This document shows positions 49,862 through 58,968 of a DNA stretch of 64,000 nt, piece after piece. The position numbers and the translations under genes are program-made. The stretch's first letter is position 1; each line of letters begins with the position of its first letter. This stretch comes from Erythrobacter ani (GTDB taxonomy: Bacteria; Pseudomonadota; Alphaproteobacteria; Sphingomonadales; Sphingomonadaceae): positions 1,116,001-1,180,000 of the forward strand of contig NZ_JAGSPB010000002.1 in NCBI RefSeq assembly GCF_019204025.1, written 5' to 3'. The notes beneath the pieces were generated by a model. The model saw only the letters and a program-made list of their open reading frames with translations, did no database searches and was not told the DNA's origin.

Positions 49862-51205
49862 ATGACACTTTTCAACGTGCGCAAGCGTAGCTCGAATCTC
49901 GCCTTGGCCATCGCCTTGGCAACCGGCTCCGCCGTTATCGCCACCGCTGTCTATCCCGCTGAAGCGCAGGCACAGCGCAAGAAGAAAGATAAGGAAGGCG
50001 ACGGGGGCGGTTACTCAGATGAGTTTCGCGCTGCCTACCAACCTTTGAACGAAGCTCTTCAGGCCGAGGGTGCCGATGTCGCTCCGTACAAATCACAGCT
50101 CGAGGGGCTCGTTCCGCTCTCGAACACGAATGACGAGAAGATCGCCGCAGGCGGCCTGATCTTCAATTCGGGCATCAAGCTGAGCGATCGCCCGCTCCAG
50201 CTTCAAGGTATGGAATTGATGCTCGCGAGCGGTAAGGTGCCCGCAGAGCAGGTAGGACGCTATAACTTCATCGCGTACCAGCTTTCCAACGCGATGGAAG
50301 ATTTTGGCAAAGCCCGGACCTATCTGCAGGGCGCGATCGATAACAACTTCGCGACCGCCGACATCTCCGACGCCGATTTGCAGATCGCCATGGCTGAGAA
50401 CTTTTTCGCAGCCGGGCAAAATGTCGAGGGGCTAAGCTTCCTCGAACAAGCGATCGCTGCACGAGCCGGTCAGGGCCTCGACGTGCCAGAACAATGGTAT
50501 CGCCGCGGTTTGACTGTCGCTTACAATGAAGAGATCGTTCCGCAGGTCTATGATTTTGCGACCCTTTGGATTGCAGAGTTCCCGTCTTCGGACAATTGGC
50601 GCGATGCGATCAACCTGACACGTAACCTGAATTCCTATGAAGCTCCGCAGATGCTCGATCTGCTGCGTCTGTCGCGAACTGTCGACGCACTCAAGGATAA
50701 GCAGGACTATATCTACTACGTGGAGTCAGCCGATCCCCGGCGCCTTCCCAAGGAAGTGAAGGATGTGATCGAGGAAGCTTATTCGGCCGACGCTGTGAGC
50801 CGTGACGATATCTTCGTCGCTGACGCTCTCACGACAGCCAATGGCCGTATCGCTACCGATCGCGCCGATTTGCCGGCGTTGGAAACCGACGCGGATGCGG
50901 CGGGCGCACAGTTGCGGACGGTAACAGCCGCAGCCGACGCGTTCTACAGCTATGGCGAATATGCCAAAGCGGCCAAGTTTTATGAGAAAGCACTGACAAT
51001 GCCGGGGGTCGACAACGGCGAAGCGCTGACGAGGCTTGGCATGGCTCAGGTTGGTCTGGGTCAATACGATGCGGCTCGCACGACGCTTGCAAAGGTCGAA
51101 GGTCTCCGCGCTCCGATTGCGCAGCTGTGGATTGCGTATGCCGATCAAATGAGCGCGCCGAGCGCGACTGCCAGCATCGGCGAGGTAGCCGACGCTACGA
51201 ACTAA
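49862..51205 (+). CDS. Exported TPR-like protein, unknown function
   Basis: 447 residues. Residues 1-37 form a signal peptide ending in AEAQAQ, then a Lys/Glu-rich stretch (KKKDKEGDGGG). The rest is helical with TPR-like repeats; the last two (about 358-410) match best (AADAFYSYGEYAKAAKFYEK and ALTRLGMAQVGLGQYDAA). Periplasmic location is likely. The AGGAGA site is eight bases before ATG. A bidirectional terminator follows directly. Similar proteins occur across sphingomonads, with no known role. Confidence 0.75.
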   Translation: MTLFNVRKRSSNLALAIALATGSAVIATAVYPAEAQAQRKKKDKEGDGGGYSDEFRAAYQPLNEALQAEGADVAPYKSQLEGLVPLSNTNDEKIAAGGLIFNSGIKLSDRPLQLQGMELMLASGKVPAEQVGRYNFIAYQLSNAMEDFGKARTYLQGAIDNNFATADISDADLQIAMAENFFAAGQNVEGLSFLEQAIAARAGQGLDVPEQWYRRGLTVAYNEEIVPQVYDFATLWIAEFPSSDNWRDAINLTRNLNSYEAPQMLDLLRLSRTVDALKDKQDYIYYVESADPRRLPKEVKDVIEEAYSADAVSRDDIFVADALTTANGRIATDRADLPALETDADAAGAQLRTVTAAADAFYSYGEYAKAAKFYEKALTMPGVDNGEALTRLGMAQVGLGQYDAARTTLAKVEGLRAPIAQLWIAYADQMSAPSATASIGEVADATN

Positions 51206-51229
51206 TCCAGGCCACTTCTTGAAAAAATC

Positions 51230-51264
51230 AGGGGCATTGAGATCAAATCTCGGTGCCCCTTTTT
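51230..51264. terminator. Bidirectional terminator between the TPR gene and the NYN gene
   Basis: AGGGGCA-TTGAGAT stem paired with ATCTCGG-TGCCCCT around CAA, with TTTTT on the plus side and TTTTTT on the minus side (51222-51227 read in reverse). The two flanking genes converge on it. Confidence 0.85.
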
Positions 51265-51287
51265 CATATCACCAATGCGGCAGCGGG

Positions 51288-52007
51288 TTAATGTAACCGC
51301 TTCACATAGACCTGGTTGTCATCTCGGCGTTCGAGCTTGAAATTTTCAAGTGAACCAAAGAGTTCAGAGAGACTCTTGAATCCATAATTGCGGACATCGA
51401 AGCTTGAACGGTTACCGGCGATCTGTCCGACCTGTTGGAGTTTCGCATAACCCGCATCGTCGCGCTTCGCCTCGCGGTAGGCGGCAAGCACGAGATCGTT
51501 GAGATCGACCATTTCCGCTTTCGATCCGCGTTTCGTATTCGGTTTTCCGTTATCGTCCGAAGTCGTGGCAATCAGTTCGTCGATGTACAGAAACCGGGTG
51601 CAGACCGCCTGAAAGGCAGGCGGAGTCTTCTTCTCGCCAAAGCCATAAACCAGAATCCCGTCCTGTCTGAGGCGCGTAACGAGCGGCGTGAAATCACTGT
51701 CCGAGGTCATAATGCCGAAGCCGTCAACCTTGCCCTGATAAAGCAGGTCGATTGCGTCGATCGTCATCGCCATGTCGGTCGCATTCTTGCCTTTCGACAC
51801 GTCGAATTGCTGCTGCGGACGGATACCGAACTTGTTCGTGATCTTGTCCCATCGAGAAAGATTGTCCTTGGCAAAATTTCCATAAGCACGGCGAATGTTC
51901 ACCTGGCCCAGCTCGGCCATGACCGTCAGCACGGGGTCGATACCCTGCGGTGACGTGTTGTCAGCGTCGATAAGAAGGGCGATGTTTTTGAGTTCGGTTG
52001 TCGACAT
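51288..52007 (-). CDS. NYN-domain ribonuclease-like protein with C-terminal LOTUS/OST-HTH domain
   Basis: 239 residues. The N-terminal NYN (PIN-like) domain shows ALLIDADNTSP with Asp14 and Asp16, then SKGKNATDMAMTIDAIDLLY and the acidic IMTSDSDFTPLV. These acidic residues are the metal-binding site of NYN nucleases. Residues about 165-239 form an OST-HTH/LOTUS domain (DLVLAAYREAKRDDAGYAKL and SFDVRNYGFKSLSELF). LOTUS domains bind RNA, suggesting a targeted RNase. It is 77 bases after the carbonic anhydrase gene on the same strand. Confidence 0.88.
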   Translation of the reverse strand: MSTTELKNIALLIDADNTSPQGIDPVLTVMAELGQVNIRRAYGNFAKDNLSRWDKITNKFGIRPQQQFDVSKGKNATDMAMTIDAIDLLYQGKVDGFGIMTSDSDFTPLVTRLRQDGILVYGFGEKKTPPAFQAVCTRFLYIDELIATTSDDNGKPNTKRGSKAEMVDLNDLVLAAYREAKRDDAGYAKLQQVGQIAGNRSSFDVRNYGFKSLSELFGSLENFKLERRDDNQVYVKRLH

Positions 52008-52084
52008 CGAAGCTCAATGAAGCTCTAGTCTCGCGTTTGCAAGGCGCGCAGCACCTGGATCACGCCAAGCCTCAGGATCGCCGC

Positions 52085-52726
52085 TCAATCTTCGGGCAGG
52101 AACTCGCCGGTTTCCTCATCAAGCGAATACAGCACGCCTTCCTTGATCGAGAAATGCGCGCCGCGCAGTTTCAATTCGCCGACGGCTTCCTTCTCCAGCA
52201 CCCACGGGAAGGTCCGCAGGTTGGAAAGGCTCTGGCGGATCGCGGCGAACTCCATCGCCAGCTCGGCCTTTCGGCCGGAGGTCCCATGCTTGCGCGCGAC
52301 AGGCTCCCGCGCCTCACTCAGCAACTCGATCCAGTTCGCGATAAAGCCGCCTTCGCCGGGATTTTTCTCAAGGAAACTGCCGGTCAGCGCTGCCTTGCAG
52401 CCACCGCAGCGGCCATGGCCCATGACCAGGATCTGCCTCACCTCGAGCATTTGTACGGCAAATTCGACAGCCGCAGAAACGCCGTGCAGCCCTGGCTTCT
52501 GCTCAAAGGGAGGCACCAGCGCGGCGACATTTCGCACGACGAAGATTTCGCCAGGATCGACGTCAAAAATCTGGGCCGGATCGACACGGCTATCCGAACA
52601 CCCGATTATCATCAGCTTGGGATGCTGTCCTTCGGCAATCGTTTCTTCGAAGCGCGCTCTTTGACGCGGATAGGTCTCTTCGCGAAAGCGGCGATAACCT
52701 TTAAGCAGCTCAGCAAATTCCGGCAT
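52085..52726 (-). CDS. Beta-class carbonic anhydrase
   Basis: Interconverts CO2 and bicarbonate. 213 residues. Zinc ligands are Cys43, His104 and Cys107 in IIGCSDSRVDP and VMGHGRCGGC. Asp45 and Arg47 form the usual dyad, indicating the type I active site. GGAGGGG is eight bases before ATG. It is 35 bases after the SbtB-like gene on the same strand, which places it with the bicarbonate transporter pair. Confidence 0.95.
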   Translation of the reverse strand: MPEFAELLKGYRRFREETYPRQRARFEETIAEGQHPKLMIIGCSDSRVDPAQIFDVDPGEIFVVRNVAALVPPFEQKPGLHGVSAAVEFAVQMLEVRQILVMGHGRCGGCKAALTGSFLEKNPGEGGFIANWIELLSEAREPVARKHGTSGRKAELAMEFAAIRQSLSNLRTFPWVLEKEAVGELKLRGAHFSIKEGVLYSLDEETGEFLPED

Positions 52727-52761
52727 CTGGTTTCCCCTCCTGTCGGTGAGCGCGCCTGATG

Positions 52762-53070
52762 CTAGAAGCGCTCTCCCCGGATTACCTCAACGTTCCACAT
52801 GCTGAGAATAAAGCCGTACTTGGTAAGCATGGGAGCAAGATCTTCGGCAAGAGCCAAGGCCTTGCCTTCCGCAGCAATTGTCAGGATCAGCACTTTGTCT
52901 GTTCCCATAACGCGTTCCTCGCGCCATGGACCTTCGCGGCCTTTGCCGCTCGTAACCGGCACGATCGTCCAGCCTGTGATGCCGGCTTTATCAATGGCGG
53001 AAGTAACCCGCTTTTGCAGCTGTGTGTCGGCGAGGATCTCGATCCGTTTGCGAATAACAGTTTCGATCAT
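52762..53070 (-). CDS. sbtB: PII-like regulatory protein, SbtB type
   Basis: 102 residues with the PII ferredoxin-like fold: strand-helix starts VIRKRIEIL and LQKRVTSAIDKAGITGWTIV, a loop VTSGKGREGPWREERV in the T-loop position, and MWNVEVIRGERF at the end. It lacks the TYGY T-loop Tyr of GlnB/GlnK, matching SbtB-like carbon-sensing PII proteins. Its start overlaps the transporter stop by four bases (ATGA), so the two are co-translated. In cyanobacteria SbtB binds adenyl nucleotides and controls SbtA. The same role here is inferred. Confidence 0.8.
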   Translation of the reverse strand: MIETVIRKRIEILADTQLQKRVTSAIDKAGITGWTIVPVTSGKGREGPWREERVMGTDKVLILTIAAEGKALALAEDLAPMLTKYGFILSMWNVEVIRGERF

Positions 53071-54056
53071 GGCGCGATCCCTCCATTGCCTGTCAGATAA
53101 GCTGCGAACGCGCTGATTATGCCAATATTGATGAGCACGTTGAACGGGAAAGTGATGCTCAGCGACATCGTCAGATAGATGCCAGGATCGGCCTCGGGCA
53201 GCGCCAGACGCATTGCCGCGGGCACTGCGATATAACTGGCGCTAGCGCACAGCACTCCGAGCGCAGCGGCAGAGCCGGCGTCGAGGCCGATACCTACCCC
53301 GAGTGCGGTTCCGACAACGCCGTTCACCAGCGGCAGAAAAATCGCGATCGCGGTGAGGCGCCAGGTAATCGAACGCGAATCCATCACCCTGCGCGCCGCA
53401 ATCAGTCCCATATCCAGCAGGAAGATGCACAGCACGCCTTTGAAACCTGCCTCGAAGAACGGGCTGACCGGCGCGAAGCCTTCGGCTCCGCCGATCATGC
53501 CGATGGCGAATGCGCCGAGCAGCAGGACGATTGAAGAATTGGTGAAAACTTCATGGAACATCTCGCCAGTGCTCTGGCTTCCCTCATCCTTGCTGCCCAG
53601 CCCACGGGCGAGCAACAGACCGGATAGGATTGCAGGCGCTTCCATCGCCGCCATAACAGCAACCATGTAACCACCCGGCTCACGCGCTTGGCCCGTGAGG
53701 ATTTCAACCGCGGTCACGAAGGTGACGACACTGATGGAGCCGTAGTGTGCAGCAACCGCTCCCGAATTGATGCGGTCGAGCTTTCCGAAAGTCTTGAGGA
53801 CGGCGTAGGCAAAGAAAGGCAGCAGAAATCCTGCAAGGATACCTGCACCCAATGCCGACATGACCGTCGCGTCGATGCCCGACTTGGCTACTGCGACGCC
53901 GCCTTTAATGCCGATGGCTGCCATAAGATAAAGAGACATCGCTTTCGCAATCGACTCGGGGATGGCGAGATCGGACCTGGCAAAGGCTGCAAGCAATCCA
54001 AGGACAAAAAACAGCACGACAGGCGAAGTGAAAGTCTGGATCGCAGTTTCGAACAA
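53067..54056 (-). CDS. sbtA: Sodium-dependent bicarbonate transporter, SbtA-like (DUF897)
   Basis: An inner-membrane protein with about ten helices. Family hallmarks are VAAHYGSISVVTF and CASASYIAVPAAMR, both conserved in SbtA. I prefer the TTG at 54056 as start (329 residues): it has AGGGGA six bases upstream, and the protein then starts MFETAIQTF just before the first helix. An ATG at 54107 is in frame and would add 17 residues with a weaker ribosome site. The gene forms an operon with sbtB and the carbonic anhydrase gene. Transport of bicarbonate is the known function of the cyanobacterial family. Confidence 0.85.
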   Translation of the reverse strand: MFETAIQTFTSPVVLFFVLGLLAAFARSDLAIPESIAKAMSLYLMAAIGIKGGVAVAKSGIDATVMSALGAGILAGFLLPFFAYAVLKTFGKLDRINSGAVAAHYGSISVVTFVTAVEILTGQAREPGGYMVAVMAAMEAPAILSGLLLARGLGSKDEGSQSTGEMFHEVFTNSSIVLLLGAFAIGMIGGAEGFAPVSPFFEAGFKGVLCIFLLDMGLIAARRVMDSRSITWRLTAIAIFLPLVNGVVGTALGVGIGLDAGSAAALGVLCASASYIAVPAAMRLALPEADPGIYLTMSLSITFPFNVLINIGIISAFAAYLTGNGGIAP

Positions 54057-54228
54057 GGCTGTCCCCTTAGCAAACCCGGCGTAGATCGCACTCAGATACG
54101 ACCGCATCCGGACGCGGCCTTTAAACGGAGCTTACCGGTCCTCGTCAACAATTGAGAGTATTTCCGGGGTTCATTTCTCGTTCAAACAAGCGGACGCTTT
54201 TGTATCCTGTTGAAAAGGGGAGCTTTAC

Positions 54229-54747
54229 ATGAACTATCGGTCGCTTGCAGTTTTGAGTTTCGTCAGTGTCGCGCTTTCGGGATGCGCGCAGAAGCAATTC
54301 GTGAAAGGGCACGGCCTGGCCCCCTCTGAAACAGTTTACATTGTTACGGCCCCGACAGGCGCGACCGCGAGCACGAATTACGGACAAAGTTGTACAACGC
54401 CCTGCTACTTGCCGCTCCTGCGCGCCAAAGGCGGTGAGGTGACGGTCGCGATGGATGGCCATCATACCGAACGATTCACCGTAACGAGCAGCGTATCCGA
54501 TGCACGGATCGCACGGCGAGCGGCCTCAAACGCCGTCGAGGCGATTGATCCGGATCCGGTCAGCATCCTTCTGACTGCCGCAGCCCAGCTCGCGGATGGT
54601 AAGGGTGGGGTAATGTCGCTCGACGAGCGCGATTTCGTGATCGAGATGCGGCCTTTGGAAGACGGTGAGGAAGATCTGCTTGCCCCAGCCGAGCCCATCA
54701 CCGGGGAACGCATTCCCATCGATATTTCCGAGACTGCCACCGAATAG
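54229..54747 (+). CDS. Lipoprotein with PEGA-like domain, unknown
   Basis: 172 residues. A lipoprotein signal ends in LSGC (Cys19). Residues about 35-85 resemble a PEGA domain: TAPTGATASTNYGQ then TPCYLPLLRAKGGEVTVAMDGH. The C-terminal part is acidic. AAGGGGAG lies seven bases before ATG. It stands alone between sbtA and lipA. Confidence 0.7.
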   Translation: MNYRSLAVLSFVSVALSGCAQKQFVKGHGLAPSETVYIVTAPTGATASTNYGQSCTTPCYLPLLRAKGGEVTVAMDGHHTERFTVTSSVSDARIARRAASNAVEAIDPDPVSILLTAAAQLADGKGGVMSLDERDFVIEMRPLEDGEEDLLAPAEPITGERIPIDISETATE

Positions 54748-54806
54748 ACCCTGCAGACTAGCAGATCGGCTTGCGGCGAAGGCTGAGGCCGCCTAAATGA
54801 TCGCGG

Positions 54807-55757
54807 ATGAACGATCTCGCGAACTCGCCGAAGCCCGAAAACGGACGTCCGCCGCGGCAACGTAAACCGGACTGGATCCGCGTGCGTGCGCCTGTAAGCG
54901 AGGGGTATCACGAGACGCGCCGATTGATGCGCGAGCTCAATCTGAACACTGTTTGCGAAGAGGCGGCGTGCCCTAATATCGGTGAGTGCTGGACCCAAAA
55001 GCACGCGACCGTGATGATCCTTGGCGACGTGTGCACGAGGGCCTGCGCCTTCTGCAATGTGAAGACCGGGATGCCCCGCGCCGTCGATCCGATGGAGCCG
55101 GAAAACACCGCAATTGCGGCGGCCAAGATGGGGCTGAAGCACATCGTCATCACGAGCGTCGACCGTGATGATCTGCCCGACGGCGGGGCAGGGCAATTCG
55201 TAAAGGTGATCGAGGCGCTGCGCCGCAACACCCCCGATACGACGATCGAAATTCTCACACCCGATTTCCGAGGCAAGATGCGTGCCGCAGTCGAGGCGAT
55301 CTGCGCAGCCGGGCCCGATGTTTACAACCACAACCTTGAAACCGTGCCCCGTCTTTATCCTACGATCCGGCCGGGAGCGCGCTACTATGCGTCGCTACGC
55401 CTGCTTGAAGAGGTCAAGGCGCACAATCCTCTGATCTTCACGAAGTCCGGCATCATGCTGGGCCTTGGCGAACAGCGGCTCGAAGTACACCAGGTGATGG
55501 ATGACATGCGCAGCGCAGAGGTCGATTTCATCACGATGGGCCAGTACCTCCAGCCCACGCCGAAGCACGCGGCGGTTGAGGAGTTCGTCACCCCGAAAGC
55601 CTTCAATGCCTACGGTTCCATCGCGCGCGCAAAAGGCTTCCTTCAGGTTGCATCAAGCCCGCTCACCCGGTCAAGCTACCATGCGGGTGACGACTTCGCC
55701 GTCATGAAGGCTGCGCGCGAAGAGAAACACCGCAAGAGGGATCGCCTGGACCCCTGA
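54807..55757 (+). CDS. lipA: Lipoyl synthase
   Basis: A radical-SAM enzyme that inserts two sulphurs into octanoyl groups to make lipoyl cofactors, used by the PDH complex encoded in this window. 316 residues. The auxiliary cluster cysteines are Cys50, Cys55 and Cys61. The SAM cluster is Cys76, Cys80 and Cys83 in [25 protein letters not shown] is conserved. Its stop overlaps the next start (TGATG). Confidence 0.98.
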   Translation: MNDLANSPKPENGRPPRQRKPDWIRVRAPVSEGYHETRRLMRELNLNTVCEEAACPNIGECWTQKHATVMILGDVCTRACAFCNVKTGMPRAVDPMEPENTAIAAAKMGLKHIVITSVDRDDLPDGGAGQFVKVIEALRRNTPDTTIEILTPDFRGKMRAAVEAICAAGPDVYNHNLETVPRLYPTIRPGARYYASLRLLEEVKAHNPLIFTKSGIMLGLGEQRLEVHQVMDDMRSAEVDFITMGQYLQPTPKHAAVEEFVTPKAFNAYGSIARAKGFLQVASSPLTRSSYHAGDDFAVMKAAREEKHRKRDRLDP

Positions 55758-56218
55758 TGGTAGGTATTCGAGAAACTCGGCGGCTGCCCTACAGCGCCAC
55801 GCAGATGTTCGATCTGGTGGCAGATGTTAAGCGATATAACGAGTTCCTTCCTTGGGTCATCGCGACCCGTGTGCGCTCGGATAGCGAAACCGAAATGGTC
55901 GCCGACATGGTCGTCGGGTTCAAGTCGATCCGGGAAAAGTTCACATCGCGGGTTTCGAAAGATCGTCCTCGCGAAATCGACGTACACTATGTCGACGGGC
56001 CGCTTTCGGACCTAGACAACATCTGGACCTTCCGTCCGGTCGATGAAAGCACGTGCGAGATCGATTTTTTCGTCGATTTCGAATTCAAGAACCGCGTGTT
56101 CCAGGCGCTCGCCGGACAATATTTCGAACGGGCCTTCCGCAAAATGGTCGCTGCTTTCGAACAGCGCGCGCACGAACTTTACGGCAGCAGCAGCTCGAGT
56201 GCACAGAGCGTCGCCTGA
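55757..56218 (+). CDS. COQ10/RatA START-domain protein
   Basis: 153 residues of the polyketide-cyclase/START fold. The Pfam-type opening RRLPYSATQMFDLVADVKRY and YNEFLPWV are those of the COQ10/RatA group. In mitochondria COQ10 helps ubiquinone function; in E. coli RatA is described as a ribosome-associated toxin. Which applies here is unknown; in Alphaproteobacteria linkage to lipA favours the ubiquinone-binding role. It is coupled to lipA. The 3' end overlaps pncC by 40 bases on the opposite strand. Confidence 0.85.
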   Translation: MVGIRETRRLPYSATQMFDLVADVKRYNEFLPWVIATRVRSDSETEMVADMVVGFKSIREKFTSRVSKDRPREIDVHYVDGPLSDLDNIWTFRPVDESTCEIDFFVDFEFKNRVFQALAGQYFERAFRKMVAAFEQRAHELYGSSSSSAQSVA

Positions 56219-56703
56219 CGCCGAATTGACGCGCGCTCGCTCAGCCCATTTACTGCATCGCCCTGTCCGTCGAAATGTTTGAGTTCGCCCTCGGGCTCGC
56301 CATCCTGATTGCGATAGGCCCGCGCGAAAACGACCGTTCCCACCGGCTTCAACTGCGTTCCGCCGCCCGGTCCGGCAACGCCGCTGATCGCTACTGCGAC
56401 GTCGGCGTTGGAGTTTCTCAACGCCCCGGTCGCCATCGCCCAGACGCACGCGATCGAAACAGCACCGAAGGTTTCGATGATGTCCTGCGACACGCCAAGC
56501 GACTCCATCTTGGCCTCGTTGGAATAGGTTACGAAGCCGCGGTCGAGCACGGATGAGGAGCCGGCTATTTCGGTGATCGCGGCAGCGACCAGCCCGCCGG
56601 TGCAGCTTTCAGCCAAGGCAATCTTGCGGCCTGCGGCCTCGTTTTCGGCGACGACGCGCGCCGCCAGCTCGTCAATATCGTCGGGGAGGAGTTGTTTGGT
56701 CAT
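56179..56703 (-). CDS. pncC: CinA C-terminal domain, nicotinamide-nucleotide amidase
   Basis: 174 residues, the stand-alone CinA C-terminal domain. Deamidates nicotinamide mononucleotide to nicotinate mononucleotide in NAD recycling. Motif AESCTGGLVAAAIT (Ser33 proposed catalytic), VAVAISGVAGPGGGTQ and KPVGTVVFA are conserved. It lies ten bases after ispDF on the same strand, and its end overlaps the convergent COQ10 gene by 40 bases. Confidence 0.93.
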   Translation of the reverse strand: MTKQLLPDDIDELAARVVAENEAAGRKIALAESCTGGLVAAAITEIAGSSSVLDRGFVTYSNEAKMESLGVSQDIIETFGAVSIACVWAMATGALRNSNADVAVAISGVAGPGGGTQLKPVGTVVFARAYRNQDGEPEGELKHFDGQGDAVNGLSERASIRRQATLCALELLLP

Positions 56704-56713
56704 GGTGATCCCT

Positions 56714-57874
56714 TCAGCCGAGCTTGCACAGCCCGACTATGGCCTGCGCAGCTATACCTTCGGCGCGCCCGGTAAAGCCGAGCCTTTCGGTTGTGGTTGC
56801 TTTTATACTTACGGCGTCTTCTGCCAGGCCCGTCAGGCGTGCGACTTCAGTGCGCATTGCGGGCCGATGCGGTCCGATCTTGGGCGCTTCGCAGATAATG
56901 GTGACGTCCAGATTGCCAAGCGTATATCCTGCATCATTGGCAAGCTTCACGGCATGCTCGAGAAACTGGCCCGACGCGGCACCCGACCATTGCGGATCGC
57001 TCGGCGGAAAATGCGTTCCGATATCGCCCGCGCCGATCGCCCCTAGCACCGCATCGGTGATGGCGTGCAGCGCGACATCGGCATCGGAGTGTCCGGCCAA
57101 TCCCATGTCATATTCGAGCTTGATCCCGCACAGCCACAATTCTTCACCAGCCTGCAGGCGGTGCACATCGTAACCCTGTCCAACGCGGAATTGGGCAACC
57201 GTCCTGCCGTCAGCAAAATCCTGTGCAAAGGTCATCTTCTTCAGCCTCTCGTCACCTTGCACGAGAGCGACCGAACCCCCGCCTGCCATAAGAACCTGCG
57301 CATCGTCGCCGGCATCGAGCGCTCCCGTCCATGATCGGTGCGCTGCAACGATATCGGCATAACGGAACGCCTGAGGGGTCTGGACCCGGCGCAAGATCTC
57401 GCGGTCGGCTTTGCCCGTCATTGTACTGTTGCTGTCTGAAACCGCGAGGCTGTCCACTACGGGAAGGGCGGGAATTGCTCCGGCATGTGTTTCGAGTGCT
57501 GCAAGCAACCGCTCGATCACTGCCATTGGCAAATCGGGTCGCGCCGCATCGTGGATCAGCACGCGCTCAGGCTTTTTCTCTCCGATTCGCTCAAGTCCTG
57601 CGCGGACCGATTCCTGCCGGGTGACGCCGCCGTCTACGGTCACCGCATTCGCCGGCTCACCCGCCGCAGCGAGCGCCTCCGCATGCAATCCAGGCGGCGC
57701 GACGATGACGATCGAACCGCATCCAGCGGCGTTGAGCGCATCGACGGAGTGCATGACAACGGGCTTTCCCCGCCATTTGCGAAATTGTTTCGGTGTATCG
57801 CCCCCGGCTCGCAAACCCTTTCCAGCAGCGACGATGATCGCGGAAAATGCGGGAAGGGGGGTCTCACTGGCCAT
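56714..57874 (-). CDS. ispDF: Bifunctional IspD/IspF, MEP pathway
   Basis: 386 residues with two enzymes of isoprenoid synthesis. Residues 1-225 are the IspD cytidylyltransferase ([24 protein letters not shown]). Residues about 230-386 are the IspF cyclase, opening with [11 protein letters not shown] (Asp and His for metal) and with [17 protein letters not shown] and THFPPSDP. The fusion is known in several Alphaproteobacteria. The start is ATG 57874; the longer frame upstream is not used. It is divergent from dusB. Confidence 0.97.
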   Translation of the reverse strand: MASETPLPAFSAIIVAAGKGLRAGGDTPKQFRKWRGKPVVMHSVDALNAAGCGSIVIVAPPGLHAEALAAAGEPANAVTVDGGVTRQESVRAGLERIGEKKPERVLIHDAARPDLPMAVIERLLAALETHAGAIPALPVVDSLAVSDSNSTMTGKADREILRRVQTPQAFRYADIVAAHRSWTGALDAGDDAQVLMAGGGSVALVQGDERLKKMTFAQDFADGRTVAQFRVGQGYDVHRLQAGEELWLCGIKLEYDMGLAGHSDADVALHAITDAVLGAIGAGDIGTHFPPSDPQWSGAASGQFLEHAVKLANDAGYTLGNLDVTIICEAPKIGPHRPAMRTEVARLTGLAEDAVSIKATTTERLGFTGRAEGIAAQAIVGLCKLG

Positions 57875-57950
57875 TGCGGCCCCGCGCTTAGGGTCTGGAC
57901 GCCCAATGCGCAATCCACTATGCGCTGCCCATAATTTAGGCACTGATGAA

Positions 57951-58967
57951 ATGACTGCGCTCCCCATTCCTCCGGCGATCAAGCCGATCCATATCGGCCC
58001 GGTCGAGATCGCGGAGCCCGTTCTGCTCGCGCCCATGACCGGCGTGACCGATATGCCGTTCCGCACGCTTGTCCGGCGCTATGGCTCCGGTCTGAATGTG
58101 ACCGAGATGGTCGCTAGCGAAGCGGCCATCCGTGAGACACGCCAATCCATCCAGAAAACGGCCTGGGACCAGATCGAAGAGCCGGTATCCATGCAGCTTG
58201 TCGGCTGCGACCCCGGCAGCATGGCGGAAGCTGCCAAGCTGCAGGAGGGAAACGGCGCCGCGATCATAGACATCAACTTCGGCTGCCCGGTGCGCAAAGT
58301 GGTTGGCCAGTTCGCCGGCTCTGCACTTATGCGGGAAGTTCCGCTTGCGACGAAACTGATGGAAGCGACGGTCAAGGCCGTCGACGTGCCGGTGACGGTG
58401 AAGATGCGGATGGGCTGGGATCATTCGAGCCTGAATGCCCCCGAAATGGCGCGTATCGCCGAGGATCTCGGCGTCAAGATGATTACGGTTCACGGCCGCA
58501 CCCGCAACCAGATGTATAAAGGCAGCGCCGACTGGTCTTTCATCCGGAAGGTAAAGGACGCCGTTTCGATCCCGGTGATCGTAAACGGTGATATTTGCAC
58601 GATCGACGACGCGGCAAAAGCGCTCGAACAATCGGGGGCAGACGGTTTGATGATTGGTCGCGGCGCCTACGGTAAACCCTGGTTGCTGGGCCAAGTCATG
58701 CACTGGTGGCGCACAGGTGAGACGATAGCCACACCCAGTTTCGACGAGCAATACCGCGTACTCATCGAACATTATAACCGGATGCTCGATCATTACGGGC
58801 GCGATGTCGGTACCAAGATCGCTCGCAAACATCTCGGTTGGTATACCAAGGGTATGCATGGTTCGGCTGAGTTTAGGAACAAGGCGAATTTCATCGATGA
58901 TCCCGATGAAGTGCTCGGCGAGATCGCGCGCTTTTACGAACCGTTCCTGCATCGCCGGGCCGCTTGA
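57951..58967 (+). CDS. dusB: tRNA-dihydrouridine synthase B
   Basis: An FMN enzyme that reduces uridine to dihydrouridine in tRNA. 338 residues from ATG 57951. Motifs are [12 protein letters not shown], the active Cys in [17 protein letters not shown] and [11 protein letters not shown]. It is the first gene of a run with ntrBC, two bases ahead of ntrB, the same order as in many Proteobacteria. Confidence 0.95.
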   Translation: MTALPIPPAIKPIHIGPVEIAEPVLLAPMTGVTDMPFRTLVRRYGSGLNVTEMVASEAAIRETRQSIQKTAWDQIEEPVSMQLVGCDPGSMAEAAKLQEGNGAAIIDINFGCPVRKVVGQFAGSALMREVPLATKLMEATVKAVDVPVTVKMRMGWDHSSLNAPEMARIAEDLGVKMITVHGRTRNQMYKGSADWSFIRKVKDAVSIPVIVNGDICTIDDAAKALEQSGADGLMIGRGAYGKPWLLGQVMHWWRTGETIATPSFDEQYRVLIEHYNRMLDHYGRDVGTKIARKHLGWYTKGMHGSAEFRNKANFIDDPDEVLGEIARFYEPFLHRRAA

Positions 58968-58968
58968 A

